Source: Fictibacillus sp. BK138
GTDB taxonomy: Bacteria > Bacillota > Bacilli > Bacillales > Fictibacillaceae
Direction: 5' to 3'
Length of the DNA stretch: 64,000 bases
Assembly (NCBI RefSeq): GCF_004216955.1
Contig: NZ_SGXL01000001.1
Coordinates: 1,577,413-1,641,412 of the forward strand
In this document: one piece after another, positions 55,272 through 64,000 of the stretch
Layout: each line of letters begins with the position of its first letter
Numbering within the stretch: the stretch's first letter is position 1
Translations under genes and position numbers: made by a program
Notes under the pieces: model-generated
Database searches by the model: none
What the model saw: the letters and a program-made list of their open reading frames with translations, nothing else
What the model was told of the DNA's origin: nothing

Positions 55272-55325
55272 ACGGTTGTTTTTTCTCAGTGCAGAACAAA
55301 ACAATACGTTTAAAGGGGCGTTCTT

Positions 55326-56354
55326 ATGATCCAATCACTAAATAAAAAATTAGTAAAAAAAGAAACGATGACAGAGAAGGAAGCTTTTTATTTTATGGAA
55401 AGCCTCGTGAATGGAAGTGTAACTGATACTGAAGCCATTTCTATCCTTACTATAATGAGCTATCGCGGTGAGACAGCTGAAGAGATCACAGGTTTTGTAA
55501 AGGCCATCCGTAAACTTTCCAAGCAGGTCAGCAGAAAATCCACTGAAGACATAATGGATACTTGCGGTACTGGCGGTGATGGAGCATCCACCTTTAATAT
55601 TTCTACGGCGGTAAGCATCATCTTGTCCTCTCTTGGCATTAAAGTAGCGAAGCATGGCAATAAAGCAATCACATCTAAAAGCGGTAGTTCTGATGTATTA
55701 GAAGCCCTGGGCATTACAGTAGCAACAAACAGTTATGAAGCAAATTACCAGTTAGAAAATCATGACATTGCATTTTTGCATGCACCTTATTTTCATCCAT
55801 CTTTGAAAAAAGTCGCACACTTAAGGCGTCAGCTACCTTTTAGGACTATTTTTAATATAATCGGTCCCCTGGTGAACCCGATGTCTCCAGCATATCAGCT
55901 GATTGGTGTAAGTGACGAAAGTGCCGCTGCAGCGATGGCACAAGCTATAAAAAAACTCGGTATGAAGAAAGCACTTTTAGTCACAGGGAAAGATGGGCTG
56001 GATGAATGTTCGATCACCGACGAAACAAAAATGTTCTTAGTTGAAAACGGAGAAATTACTGAGTCTACTTTTACACCTGAAGAAGCAGGGCTGAAAAGAG
56101 GCTCATTAAAAGAGATTACTGTAAATGATAAGCAAGAAAGTGCAGAATTAATCATTTCTATCTTAAAAGGCCAAGGAAATGAATCAGCAAGAAATATCGT
56201 GATACTAAATGCGGCTGCAGCATTATTTGCCTCAAACCGTGTTCACAGGATCAAAGAAGGTGTTGAAGTGATAGAGAACTGCTTGAGCTCAGGTACAGCA
56301 TATAAACATCTGTTATCGATGAATAAAGAGGAGGAGAAAGCTCTTGTTAACTAA
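55326..56354 (+). CDS. trpD: Anthranilate phosphoribosyltransferase
   Basis: Transfers phosphoribosyl to anthranilate. 342 residues. DTCGTGGDGASTFNIST (PRPP site), KHGNKAITSKSGSSDVLEALG (in parts: KHGNKAITSKSGSSD) and FRTIFNIIGPLVNP are canonical. First intact gene of the operon because trpE is missing. AAAGGGG SD. Confidence 0.96.
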   Translation: MIQSLNKKLVKKETMTEKEAFYFMESLVNGSVTDTEAISILTIMSYRGETAEEITGFVKAIRKLSKQVSRKSTEDIMDTCGTGGDGASTFNISTAVSIILSSLGIKVAKHGNKAITSKSGSSDVLEALGITVATNSYEANYQLENHDIAFLHAPYFHPSLKKVAHLRRQLPFRTIFNIIGPLVNPMSPAYQLIGVSDESAAAAMAQAIKKLGMKKALLVTGKDGLDECSITDETKMFLVENGEITESTFTPEEAGLKRGSLKEITVNDKQESAELIISILKGQGNESARNIVILNAAAALFASNRVHRIKEGVEVIENCLSSGTAYKHLLSMNKEEEKALVN

Positions 56355-57120
56355 CATCATAAAGCAAAAAGAAAAAGAGATAGAAGTTCTTCCTCCGGTC
56401 ACGAGATCAGGAAATATAGATTTTATTGAAAAAGACCATCGGCCTTTTGCCTTGAATCTGCTCAAATCTGAAAGAAAGCCAGCATTGATTGCTGAAGTGA
56501 AGAAAGCATCTCCCTCTAAAGGTATTATTAAGGAAAATTTTGATCCTGTAAGTATTGCTAAAGAATATGAAGAAGCTGGAGCGGCTTGTCTTTCGGTTCT
56601 AACCGATACGGAGTTCTTTCAAGGTAATCTAGAATATTTAAAAGAAATTCGAAAGCATGTTTCCATTCCGCTCTTGAGAAAAGATTTTATAATCGATGAA
56701 AGACAAATTGTTGAGAGTGTTGAACATGGAGCAGATGCCATATTGCTTATTGCAGCTTGCTTAACGAAAGAAAAGTTTAAAGCCCTTTATAAATTTGCTG
56801 TAGAATGTGGTCTGGAGTGCTTAGTAGAAGTCCATACGGAAGGGGAGATTATGCAAGTCTATGAGGTTTGCAACCCTTCTATGATCGGAATAAACAACCG
56901 CGACTTAAAAAACTTTACTACAAACATCAATCATACTTTTTCGCTGCTCCCCTTTATAAAGAAAGAAACGTTAGTGATTAGTGAAAGTGGAATTAAATCG
57001 GCAGTGGATGTGAAGAGTCTCTCAGACAATGGTGTGAATGGAATGCTGATAGGGGAATCACTTATGCGTGCTGACTCTATCAAAAACAAAATAACGGAGA
57101 TCTATGGTAATGTACGTTAA
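56344..57120 (+). CDS. trpC: Indole-3-glycerol phosphate synthase
   Basis: (beta/alpha)8 enzyme closing the indole ring. 258 residues. LIAEVKKASPSKG (catalytic Lys), LRKDFIIDERQI, CLVEVHTE and IGINNRDLKNF, VISESGI. TTG start at 56344 with GAGGAGGAG SD; overlaps trpD by 11 bases. Confidence 0.96.
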   Translation: MLTNIIKQKEKEIEVLPPVTRSGNIDFIEKDHRPFALNLLKSERKPALIAEVKKASPSKGIIKENFDPVSIAKEYEEAGAACLSVLTDTEFFQGNLEYLKEIRKHVSIPLLRKDFIIDERQIVESVEHGADAILLIAACLTKEKFKALYKFAVECGLECLVEVHTEGEIMQVYEVCNPSMIGINNRDLKNFTTNINHTFSLLPFIKKETLVISESGIKSAVDVKSLSDNGVNGMLIGESLMRADSIKNKITEIYGNVR

Positions 57121-57754
57121 ATATTGCGGCTGCCAGACAGAGGATGACTACCTGCTTCTTTCTTCCTCTAGAGCTGATATTATCGGTTTTGTTTTTGCTG
57201 ATAGTAAAAGAAAGGTAGCGCGTGAGGACGTCTCCACATGGGTTAGGTCACACGGAAAACGTAAACTGATAGCTGGTGTATTCCAGAACAGTTCAATAGA
57301 AGAGATGGTTTCGGCGGCAGAGGAAGTGCCCCTTGATATCATTCAATGCCACGGAAATGAGTCGGTTAGTACGATTATTAAACTTAAAAAACGTACAAGG
57401 AAACTCATCTATAAAGCAATTCCTTATAGTGACAATATTTCTGAACAGATTGCTGTATATGCAAAATACGCAGATGCCATTGTTGTGGACTCCGTATCAA
57501 AAGGGCAATTTGGAGGGACTGGAATTTCGTTTGCTTGGACTCAGGTGCCGGCAATTTTAAAATTAGCAAAAGAAGAAAATGTTCCGTGTTTTATAGCGGG
57601 TGGAATTACCCCGGAAAATATTGATACCTTGCTTGATTATGGCCCATACGGAGTTGACCTGAGCGGAGGCATAGAGTACGAGGGAAGAAAATGCAGTAAT
57701 CGTATAGAAAAACTGGAAAGGATGATTTTACATGTCAGCAGCAATCGTACCTGA
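57104..57754 (+). CDS. trpF: Phosphoribosylanthranilate isomerase
   Basis: 216 residues. [13 protein letters not shown] (catalytic Cys; the usual motif is KICG), IQCHGNES (usually QLHG), [17 protein letters not shown] and [17 protein letters not shown] at 57104 follows GGAG; ATG 57110 also possible. Overlaps trpC by 17 bases and trpB by 23 bases. Confidence 0.94.
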   Translation: MVMYVKYCGCQTEDDYLLLSSSRADIIGFVFADSKRKVAREDVSTWVRSHGKRKLIAGVFQNSSIEEMVSAAEEVPLDIIQCHGNESVSTIIKLKKRTRKLIYKAIPYSDNISEQIAVYAKYADAIVVDSVSKGQFGGTGISFAWTQVPAILKLAKEENVPCFIAGGITPENIDTLLDYGPYGVDLSGGIEYEGRKCSNRIEKLERMILHVSSNRT

Positions 57755-58940
57755 TCATCGAGGAAGATATGGTAACTTTGGCGGAAAATATGTTCCTGAA
57801 ACCATAATGTTCGCCTTAGAAGAACTTGAAAAATCATTTGAAGAAGCTTTGAATGACAAAGAGTTTCAGAAACAATTTCAAAATGAACTTGCGGTGTATT
57901 CGGGAAGACCGACTCCTTTAACCTTCGCAGAACGATTGAGTGAGGCTAACGGAGGTGCCAAGATATATTTGAAACGTGAAGATCTTAATCACACAGGGGC
58001 ACATAAAATAAATAATGCGATCGGACAAGCACTCTTAGCTGTCAGGATGGGCAAGAAAAAAATCATCGCTGAAACCGGAGCGGGACAGCACGGAGTAGCT
58101 GCAGCGACAGTAGCCGCTAAATACGGCCTTTCCTGCAAAGTATATATGGGAAAAGAGGATATACGAAGACAGGCGTTGAATGTTTTTCGTATGAAGCTTC
58201 TAGGTGCAGAAGTAATCGAGGTAACAAGTGGCAGTCAAACACTAAAAGATGCTACAAATGAGGCGATCAGGGAATGGGTGGCTTCTGTTGAAGATACGTT
58301 TTATCTTATCGGTTCAGCCGTCGGTCCGCATCCTTATCCTAAAATGGTGAAGAATTTTCAGCAGGTTATCGGATTTGAAACGATAGATCAGTTTATTCGG
58401 GAAAATGAAGGGAGCTTGCCCGATGCAGTTGTTGCGTGTGTCGGCGGAGGAAGCAATGCGATCGGAATGTTTGCGCCCTTTATCGAAAAAGATGTACCCC
58501 TTTTTGGTGTAGAAGCTGCCGGCAAAGGAATTGAAACGAATGCGCATGCAGCTACTCTATCAAAGGGTACAAACGGCGTGATACATGGATCCCTTACAAA
58601 ACTTTTGCAAACAGAAGAAGGTCAGATTACAGAACCTTATTCGATTTCTGCAGGACTGGACTACCCTGGAATCGGACCTGAACATGCTTATCTTCATGAA
58701 ACCGAGAGAGTAAAATATGAAGCTGTAACCGATCAAGAATCTTTAGATGCATTAAAGTCTCTATGCTTAAACGAAGGTATCCTATGTGCGCTAGAGAGTG
58801 CCCATGCAGTAGCATACAGCCTTAAACTTGCAAAGAATATGAACAAAGATGAAGCAATTGTCGTCTGCCTATCCGGCAGAGGTGATAAGGATGTTCATAC
58901 ACTTATGGAAAAAGTCGAAGGAGGAAATCAGTATGAATAA
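57732..58940 (+). CDS. trpB: Tryptophan synthase beta chain
   Basis: PLP enzyme joining indole and serine. 402 residues. [30 protein letters not shown] (PLP Lys), [11 protein letters not shown] and [10 protein letters not shown] are all present. AAAGGATG SD. Overlaps trpA by eight bases. Confidence 0.97.
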   Translation: MSAAIVPDHRGRYGNFGGKYVPETIMFALEELEKSFEEALNDKEFQKQFQNELAVYSGRPTPLTFAERLSEANGGAKIYLKREDLNHTGAHKINNAIGQALLAVRMGKKKIIAETGAGQHGVAAATVAAKYGLSCKVYMGKEDIRRQALNVFRMKLLGAEVIEVTSGSQTLKDATNEAIREWVASVEDTFYLIGSAVGPHPYPKMVKNFQQVIGFETIDQFIRENEGSLPDAVVACVGGGSNAIGMFAPFIEKDVPLFGVEAAGKGIETNAHAATLSKGTNGVIHGSLTKLLQTEEGQITEPYSISAGLDYPGIGPEHAYLHETERVKYEAVTDQESLDALKSLCLNEGILCALESAHAVAYSLKLAKNMNKDEAIVVCLSGRGDKDVHTLMEKVEGGNQYE

Positions 58941-59739
58941 GAGATGGGCGGCTTTTCAAAATTCTGCTGATTATCGATTCGTACCTTATATTATGGCAGG
59001 AGACCCGTGTGAAGAGGCTACAATAGAACTTTCTTTAGCGTTAGAAGATTGCGGTGCAGCAGCCCTAGAACTTGGTGTACCCTATTCAGATCCTCTGGCT
59101 GACGGACCGGTTATACAGCGAGCGGGCATGAGGGGATTAAGGCAAAAGATGAACTTGGAGAAAACGATTAAACTCGTCTCAAAGCTGAGGGGAAGAGGAT
59201 TGAAGATTCCAGTAATCATCTTTACTTATTATAATCTTTTGTTACAATTAGGAGAAAATCGTTTCATGACACTTGCAGAAGAGAATGGCGTTGACGGCAT
59301 CTTGGTGCCAGATCTTCCTTATGAAGAAAGCTCTTACCTTAAAGAAATGTGCTCAGCTCATCACCTCGCTTTGATCTCATTAGTAGCTCCAACTACACAT
59401 AACGAAAAGCTTAATAAACTATCAAGAGAAGCAGAAGGGTTTCTATACTGTATCTCTTCACTTGGAGTGACTGGAGTCAGAAGTGAATTCCGTGATGGAT
59501 TGAACGATTTCTTAAGAGCTGCAAAAGAACATTCAGCTGTTCCTGTTTTGGTAGGATTTGGATTGTCCAAAAGAAATCAAATCGAACAATTTGAAGGAAC
59601 AAGTGATGGATTTATCATAGGGAGTGCTATCGTTAAGAAGATTGAATCGCTGGAGAAAGAATTGATTAATAACAGAGAAGAAGCGATTGTAGAGTTTAAA
59701 CAGTATATAGAATCGTTACTCCCTGTTTATAGCCGTTAA
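58933..59739 (+). CDS. trpA: Tryptophan synthase alpha chain
   Basis: Cleaves indole-3-glycerol phosphate and channels indole to TrpB. 268 residues. [26 protein letters not shown] (catalytic Glu and Asp), LVPDLPYEE and [16 protein letters not shown] at 58933 with GGAGG SD inside trpB. Confidence 0.96.
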   Translation: MNKRWAAFQNSADYRFVPYIMAGDPCEEATIELSLALEDCGAAALELGVPYSDPLADGPVIQRAGMRGLRQKMNLEKTIKLVSKLRGRGLKIPVIIFTYYNLLLQLGENRFMTLAEENGVDGILVPDLPYEESSYLKEMCSAHHLALISLVAPTTHNEKLNKLSREAEGFLYCISSLGVTGVRSEFRDGLNDFLRAAKEHSAVPVLVGFGLSKRNQIEQFEGTSDGFIIGSAIVKKIESLEKELINNREEAIVEFKQYIESLLPVYSR

Positions 59740-59753
59740 AAAGGAGTGGGAAA

Positions 59754-60857
59754 ATGCAGCCGAAAGAACAGTTGTTATCTTTACAGCCCTACAAACCTGG
59801 TAAACCCGTTGAAGAAGTAAAGCGTGAGTTAGGATTAGAAAAAATAGTCAAACTTGCTTCAAATGAGAATCCATATGGATGTTCTAAATTAGCCAAAGAT
59901 AAGATCACAGAAGAACTCTCAAATCTTCAAGTTTATCCGGATGGATATGCAGCAGAGATCAGAGAAAAATTATCTGGTTATCTAGGTGTTAAACAAGAAC
60001 AGCTTATTTTTGGAAATGGTTCAGATGAAGTCGTTCAAATACTTTGCAGGGCCTATTTATCTCCTGAAACGAACACCGTAATGGCTGCTCCCACTTTTCC
60101 TCAATATCGCCACAATGCTGTTATTGAAGGGGCAGAAATTAGAGAGGTGCCGTTGATTAACGGTAACCATGATTTAGAATCTATGCTTACTGAAATTGAT
60201 CACCAGACAAAGATCGTCTGGCTTTGTAATCCGAATAATCCTACTGGGAACTATATACCTGAAAATGATTTTGTTCAATTTATGAAAAAGGTTCCTTCTG
60301 ATGTTATTGTGGTAAGTGATGAAGCATATTTTGAATATGTTTCAGCAAATGACTATCCGAATACCATTAATCATTTAAAGAATTATCCGAATCTAGTAAT
60401 TCTGCGTACCTTTTCTAAAGCACATGGACTAGCTGCGCTGCGTATAGGTTACGGTATAGCCGATAGCACTATTATTAAAGGCATCGTGCCAGCACGAGAA
60501 CCTTTTAATACATCAAGACTAGCTCAAGCAGCTGCAATAGGGGCACTGGAGGATGAGGGCTTTATTACTGAGTGTAAACAAAAGAACAGAGAGGGACTCG
60601 AACTCTTCTATTCTTTCTGTGTAAGAAAAGACCTTCTTTACTACCCATCAGAAGCTAACTTTATCTTAATCGATGTAAAATCTGATGCAGATTCAGCATT
60701 TAATTATCTATTGAAGAAAGGCTACATCGTCCGTTCAGGTAGTGCGCTCGGCTTTCCAACGATGATTCGTATCACGATCGGTGAAGAAGAACATAACAGA
60801 GAGATTATTGGACATCTCGAAACGTATATTGAATCCCTTGTAGAAAGTGTGAACTGA
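59754..60857 (+). CDS. hisC: Histidinol-phosphate aminotransferase
   Basis: PLP aminotransferase; in B. subtilis it also serves Tyr/Phe synthesis. 367 residues. LASNENPYG, NGSDEVVQILCRAYL, CNPNNPTGN, DEAYFEY and TFSKAHGLAALRIGYG (PLP Lys). AAAGGAG SD. Last gene of the operon here; tyrA and aroE, which follow in B. subtilis, are absent. Confidence 0.96.
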   Translation: MQPKEQLLSLQPYKPGKPVEEVKRELGLEKIVKLASNENPYGCSKLAKDKITEELSNLQVYPDGYAAEIREKLSGYLGVKQEQLIFGNGSDEVVQILCRAYLSPETNTVMAAPTFPQYRHNAVIEGAEIREVPLINGNHDLESMLTEIDHQTKIVWLCNPNNPTGNYIPENDFVQFMKKVPSDVIVVSDEAYFEYVSANDYPNTINHLKNYPNLVILRTFSKAHGLAALRIGYGIADSTIIKGIVPAREPFNTSRLAQAAAIGALEDEGFITECKQKNREGLELFYSFCVRKDLLYYPSEANFILIDVKSDADSAFNYLLKKGYIVRSGSALGFPTMIRITIGEEEHNREIIGHLETYIESLVESVN

Positions 60858-60861
60858 TTTT

Positions 60862-60898
60862 TTAGCCCGGTATCAATCAGATACTCGGGCTATTTTCA
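60862..60898 (+). terminator. Terminator after hisC
   Basis: TAGCCCG (60863-60869) / CGGGCTA (60886-60892), inner ATC / GAT, then TTTTC. Confidence 0.88.
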
Positions 60899-60950
60899 TA
60901 ATTTTCAAAAAAGTATTGCATTTTCAGAATACTCTATTTATAATGTAGTT

Positions 60951-61020
60951 AATATGGTTTCTCTCCACTCCTATCCATATTATTCTTTCCTGACAACGCT
61001 TACATGTCAGGACTTTTTTT
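60951..61020 (+). ncRNA. Candidate small RNA of about 70 nt
   Basis: A promoter-like pair, TTGCAT (60916-60921) and perfect TATAAT (60939-60944) with a 17-base spacer, predicts a start near 60951. The transcript begins with an 8-bp hairpin TAATATGG (60950-60957) / CCATATTA (60975-60982) whose 17-base loop TTTCTCTCCACTCCTAT is CU-rich, and ends in a terminator CCTGACA / TGTCAGG with eight or more T. No ORF with an SD. The loop could pair with SD sequences. Not a family I recognise. Confidence 0.55.
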
Positions 61021-61021
61021 T
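60989..61021 (+). terminator. Terminator of the candidate small RNA
   Basis: CCTGACA (60989-60995) / TGTCAGG (61005-61011) with ACGCTTACA loop; T-run from 61014. Confidence 0.9.
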
Positions 61022-61030
61022 GTTTATTTT

Positions 61031-61560
61031 TCTTTTAGACTGTTTTCATTAACAATTTTGCTTTTGTAGATGTTGATAGCCTGAGGGGTTACCTATTCAA
61101 GAAAGCAGTGCTCCTGCGTCTGCTAGAAAATCCTATTGAAGAGGGCTTTTCTCGTGGCAAGACTCGCGAGATGAATCTACTGTAGTTGGCACACATCTTG
61201 CACTCAATCAACAAGTCAGAGAAGTATACTCAACAAATAATATTCAAAGCAACTATCTTTTAGAAAGGTTCTAAAAGGTTGTGGTTGTTATTTTTCTTCC
61301 CCTTCTTTGAAAAATTGATTGGAGTGGAAGGTGCGAGACTCCTCGAAAATGAAAATCAATTTTCTTCGTGCGATGCATCGCTGTCGTAGCCTTCCTTGTC
61401 CTGCGGACGAGCGGTCAGGTGAGACCCTTAAGGCTGCAAAGCAGCAAGGGGCTCACCGCACGCCCCGCGGAAAGCGAAGCAACCTGAAGCGGAAATCAAC
61501 TACTTACAAGTGCAACAAAGTTTCGGAAACAACACTAGAAATAAGCCTTCTTTTATCATA
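61031..61560. repeat. Dispersed intergenic repeat, copy 6 (composite)
   Basis: Two parts. 61031-61275 begins CTTTTAGACTGTTTTC and ends CAACTATCTTTTAGAAAGG, with GCTCCTGCGTCT and ACTCAATCAAC shared with copy 2. 61313-61530 contains GATTGGAGTGGAAGGTGCGA, GCGGTCAGGTGAGACC, GGGGCTCACCGCACGCCCCG and GAAGCGGAAATCAAC. It fills the hisC-downstream gap where tyrA-aroE are missing. An 83-codon ORF here is repeat sequence. Confidence 0.8.
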
Positions 61561-61612
61561 TATTCGATAATAGAATCATAGCTTGTCTTAAAGAGATAAA
61601 AGGAGGCGAGCT

Positions 61613-62485
61613 ATGCGGTATATTATTGAGCGCCCTTTAGAATCGCTTGGTACAAACACGGTACTTTCTTATCTTGTAGATTCTCAAAAAATATCATATG
61701 TATCTCAAGGGCCTCTTAGAATGAATGTTATGAAAATGTCGATGCATGGATTTAAGATGATACCTGGTCATATTACACCACTGATGTCTATCAATAAAAT
61801 GACCGTAGAAGATGTAAGGAGACAGGTAGATGAGAAAACACAGCGCGGCACAACCACAATTTTAACTTCAGCCAGGATCGACTTTCTCCATGAAGCTGAT
61901 CACGAATTAAAAAGAACCCGGCACCAGCTTATATCAAGTTCAATCGATTATTGTATCGGCCTCTCTCTATCACCAGAAAAAATCACTCCAAATATCGTCC
62001 GGTATTGCAAGCAGAAAAAGATTCCTTTTATTGAGTTGATCTGTGATGATTTCAGTCAGCTGACACGGGTAGTATGGGAAAGGATCAGAGAAGCTAATTT
62101 TCCGTATGGTACTGTCATCTTTCCGAAATTTCCTTTTGATATAGAAGATAAGAAGAAAAAAATATGGCAAAAAAAATGGAACGAACTTTCAGCAAATATG
62201 CAGATTCCTACTCTATATAGGGAATTGAACGAAGATGAACCGCTCCCGCTTCCTTTTTTGAAAATGCTGGGAATATATCCTCAAAAAGGCGGACTGTTCT
62301 CTGGCAGTGACGCAGATTATTGTCTGCTCTCAAAAGAAGGCATGGAAGAGAAGGTGATGTCAGTAATTGTAAGAGGTACTGTCGTCCATTCTGCTAACAT
62401 TTTAGATTATAAGAAAGGCTACGGAAAAGAAATTATGATACCTCAGCCCCGTCGTTTTGGAGAATCTCCTGTTTCTCATGTATAA
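61613..62485 (+). CDS. Conserved protein of unknown function, 290 aa
   Basis: Not assigned. ATG with AAAGGAGGCGAG SD. The N-terminus resembles a metal-dependent amidohydrolase start (LVDSQKISYVSQ ... MIPGHITPLM), and a GTTTILTSARIDF strand follows, but the HxH metal pair is absent (PGHI only), so catalysis is doubtful. SSSIDYCIGLSLSPEKITP and PKFPFDIEDKKKK follow. No signal peptide or membrane helix. It lies between the trp-hisC region and ypiA. Confidence 0.8.
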   Translation: MRYIIERPLESLGTNTVLSYLVDSQKISYVSQGPLRMNVMKMSMHGFKMIPGHITPLMSINKMTVEDVRRQVDEKTQRGTTTILTSARIDFLHEADHELKRTRHQLISSSIDYCIGLSLSPEKITPNIVRYCKQKKIPFIELICDDFSQLTRVVWERIREANFPYGTVIFPKFPFDIEDKKKKIWQKKWNELSANMQIPTLYRELNEDEPLPLPFLKMLGIYPQKGGLFSGSDADYCLLSKEGMEEKVMSVIVRGTVVHSANILDYKKGYGKEIMIPQPRRFGESPVSHV

Positions 62486-62523
62486 TAGGCACAAGAAAAC
62501 GAGGGATAAAGGGGTTTTAAGTA

Positions 62524-63777
62524 TTGAATACAATCCAAGATGCGATTAGACTCGTAGAACATGGAGATGTAGAAAAAGGTATGTCTCTATTAGAACAATT
62601 AGCACAAAATGCAAACGATGCCGAACAATTTGAGATTGCTGAGGTATATCTGGATTGGGGACACACTTCAAAAGCTATGGACATGCTGAATAACTTGCTG
62701 AAGAAATATCCTGGAGAAGGAGAGCTTCTCGTATCCATTGCTGAATGCTGTTTGGATGAAGGTATGGATGAAGAAGCAATCAGTTATTTAGAGCAGGTAG
62801 ATAAGAATGACGAAGAATATTTAAGGGCATTAATCCTCCAGGCAGACCTTTATGAAGGAATGGGTTTAACTGAAGTTGCAGAACGAAAATTAAAGGATGC
62901 ACATGATAGAGATACTGATCACCCTATACTTTCTTATGCATTGGGCGATTTTTATTTAAGACAAGGAAAATTTGATTCGAGTTTGCCGCTTTTCCAAAAA
63001 GCCATCGATAAAAATGCTGAGATTGAAGATCTTCCATTAAGATATGCAGAAGCCTTGAGCCGTGCAGGGAAATTTGAAGAGGCACTTCCGTTATACAGAA
63101 AAGGACTTGACCATCATAAAGATCTTTATAGCTTGTTCGGGCATGGAGTTACTGCATTTAAAGCAGGTGAATTCAAAGAAGCCATTTCTGCTCTAGAAGA
63201 GTTGAAGGATATGGATCCGGATTATACGACGCTATATAGTGTCCTTTCTGAATCTTACGAGGAAGAAGGAGCTTTGGATGAAGCGTACCAAGTAATCCAA
63301 GATGGCTTGAAAAGAGATGAGCATAATGAAAATATATACTTACAGGCTGCGAGACTCGCTTATAAGATGCATTACCCAGAACAAGGTGAAGAATGGGTAA
63401 AGAAAGCACTTGAATTAAATCCTGCCCTTATTGAGCCCCTGCTGCGTTTAGGTGATCAATATTTACGCGAAGAAAGATTTGGAGATATCATTAGCCTTTA
63501 CAAGCCTCTTACAGAAACGAAAGAAGAGATTCCTCTTATGTATTGGCACCTTGCAACTGCTAATAAGGAGACAGAAGATTTTAAAGAAGCATTAAAATGG
63601 TATGAAAAAGCTGCACTTCTTTTTAAAGATGATCCCGTGTTTTTAGAAGAATATGCTTATTTTTTATTAGAAGAAGGCAAACAGGAAGAAGCAAAAAAAG
63701 TCATGAAGGTTATGCTTACAATGAACCCAGAAAGAGCAGATATTGAGGAAGTATTGAACAGATTGGAAGAATTTTAA
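62524..63777 (+). CDS. ypiA: Tetratricopeptide-repeat protein YpiA
   Basis: 417 residues made of about 11-12 TPR-like helix pairs across the whole length (for example ADVEKGM-type HGDVEKGMSLLEQLAQNA, YLDWGHTSKAMDMLNNLL, RYAEALSRAGKFEEALPLYR, LARLAYKMHYPEQGEEWVKK-like). A scaffold for protein contacts; partners unknown. TTG start at 62524 with AAAGGGG SD. Precedes ypiB as in B. subtilis. Confidence 0.92.
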   Translation: MNTIQDAIRLVEHGDVEKGMSLLEQLAQNANDAEQFEIAEVYLDWGHTSKAMDMLNNLLKKYPGEGELLVSIAECCLDEGMDEEAISYLEQVDKNDEEYLRALILQADLYEGMGLTEVAERKLKDAHDRDTDHPILSYALGDFYLRQGKFDSSLPLFQKAIDKNAEIEDLPLRYAEALSRAGKFEEALPLYRKGLDHHKDLYSLFGHGVTAFKAGEFKEAISALEELKDMDPDYTTLYSVLSESYEEEGALDEAYQVIQDGLKRDEHNENIYLQAARLAYKMHYPEQGEEWVKKALELNPALIEPLLRLGDQYLREERFGDIISLYKPLTETKEEIPLMYWHLATANKETEDFKEALKWYEKAALLFKDDPVFLEEYAYFLLEEGKQEEAKKVMKVMLTMNPERADIEEVLNRLEEF

Positions 63778-63867
63778 AACTTTCTGAAGCAAAGAAGGAT
63801 TTTAGAAGCAATGAGAGAATATAAATATTATAAATAAGACGTGTTTTTGAATGATGGGGGGATTGCA

Positions 63868-64000
63868 ATGAGCAGCACCGTTTCGGTCCTTGAAAAGAAG
63901 GATTTTATCAAATGGTTCCTTAATCATTATCAGTTAAAGAAGCGCGAATGTGTTTGGCTTTTAAATTATTTAGTCAGTGATGACCAGCTGATGGAAAAAG
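63868..64000 (+). CDS. ypiB: UPF0302 protein YpiB, 5' part
   Basis: Runs off the window after 44 codons. [20 protein letters not shown] followed by [20 protein letters not shown] matches the conserved N-terminus of YpiB. ATG at 63868, ATGGGGGGATTG upstream supplies the SD. Function unknown. Confidence 0.9.
   Translation, partial: MSSTVSVLEKKDFIKWFLNHYQLKKRECVWLLNYLVSDDQLMEK

Noticed and set aside
55154-55325. T-box leader upstream of trpD
   Set aside because: No T-box core motif, no specifier-loop layout; the TRAP site and attenuator explain the leader.
61319-61570. 83-codon ORF before the 290-aa gene
   Set aside because: It is the second half of repeat copy 6.

Overview
The window is a 64 kb stretch of chromosome from an endospore-forming Bacillaceae (low-GC Gram-positive). 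This follows from conserved Bacillus gene order, strong AGGAGG-type ribosome binding sites with many TTG/GTG starts, and many sporulation genes (dacB-spmA-spmB, sleB-ypeB, spoVIF, spoIVA). It tracks the B. subtilis lysA-to-ypiB region closely but with gene losses and insertions. I see no tRNA, rRNA, prophage, IS transposase or CRISPR array.

Layout. 0-9 kb: a disrupted lysA end, ppiB, ypuF, scpAB, a type III polyketide synthase/methyltransferase pair, dacB-spmAB, rluB. 9-15 kb: the resABC cytochrome c assembly genes and the resDE two-component system. 15-20 kb: a cobalamin riboswitch before a DUF4430 lipoprotein and an ECF S component (probable B12 uptake), a 29-codon membrane-peptide ORF, a PHP phosphatase, then serA and fer on the minus strand. 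20-28 kb: ypbB-recS-ypbDEF, ypbG, a CarH/LitR-like MerR-B12 regulator, mecB, ddl. 28-36 kb: glutamate dehydrogenase, ypdA, asparaginase, prsW, sleB-ypeB, motI. 36-47 kb: cmk, plsC, rpsA-like, yphA, der, plsY, gpsA, spoVIF, yphEF, spoIVA, hbs. 47-54 kb: folE-mtrB, the hepS-menG-hepT quinone cluster with three futalosine-pathway-type genes (UbiA-like, UbiX-like, mqnA) inside it, ndk, cheR. 55-61 kb: a trp operon with a TRAP-type leader but no trpE (trpDCFBA-hisC). 61-64 kb: an unassigned protein, ypiA and the start of ypiB.

How the parts connect. Two cobalamin-linked loci (riboswitch with uptake genes; AdoCbl-type MerR regulator) suggest that B12 uptake and B12-dependent sensing both matter here. 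MtrB (TRAP) and its apparent target, the trp leader with about a dozen (G/T)AG triplets, an antiterminator and a terminator, are both in the window, yet the gene expected right after the leader (trpE) is missing. aroF-aroB-aroH and tyrA-aroE, which flank trp-hisC in B. subtilis, are missing too.

Non-coding structure deserves most attention: (1) degenerate repeats phased at 20-21 bp (two helical turns) between transcription units, best at 53963-54067 and 43538-43641; (2) a dispersed intergenic repeat family (six loci) with a conserved core and MITE-like ends; (3) a compact promoter-hairpin-terminator unit at 60916-61020 that looks like a small RNA with a CU-rich loop; (4) a micro-inversion at the left edge that splits lysA exactly at an 8-bp inverted repeat.
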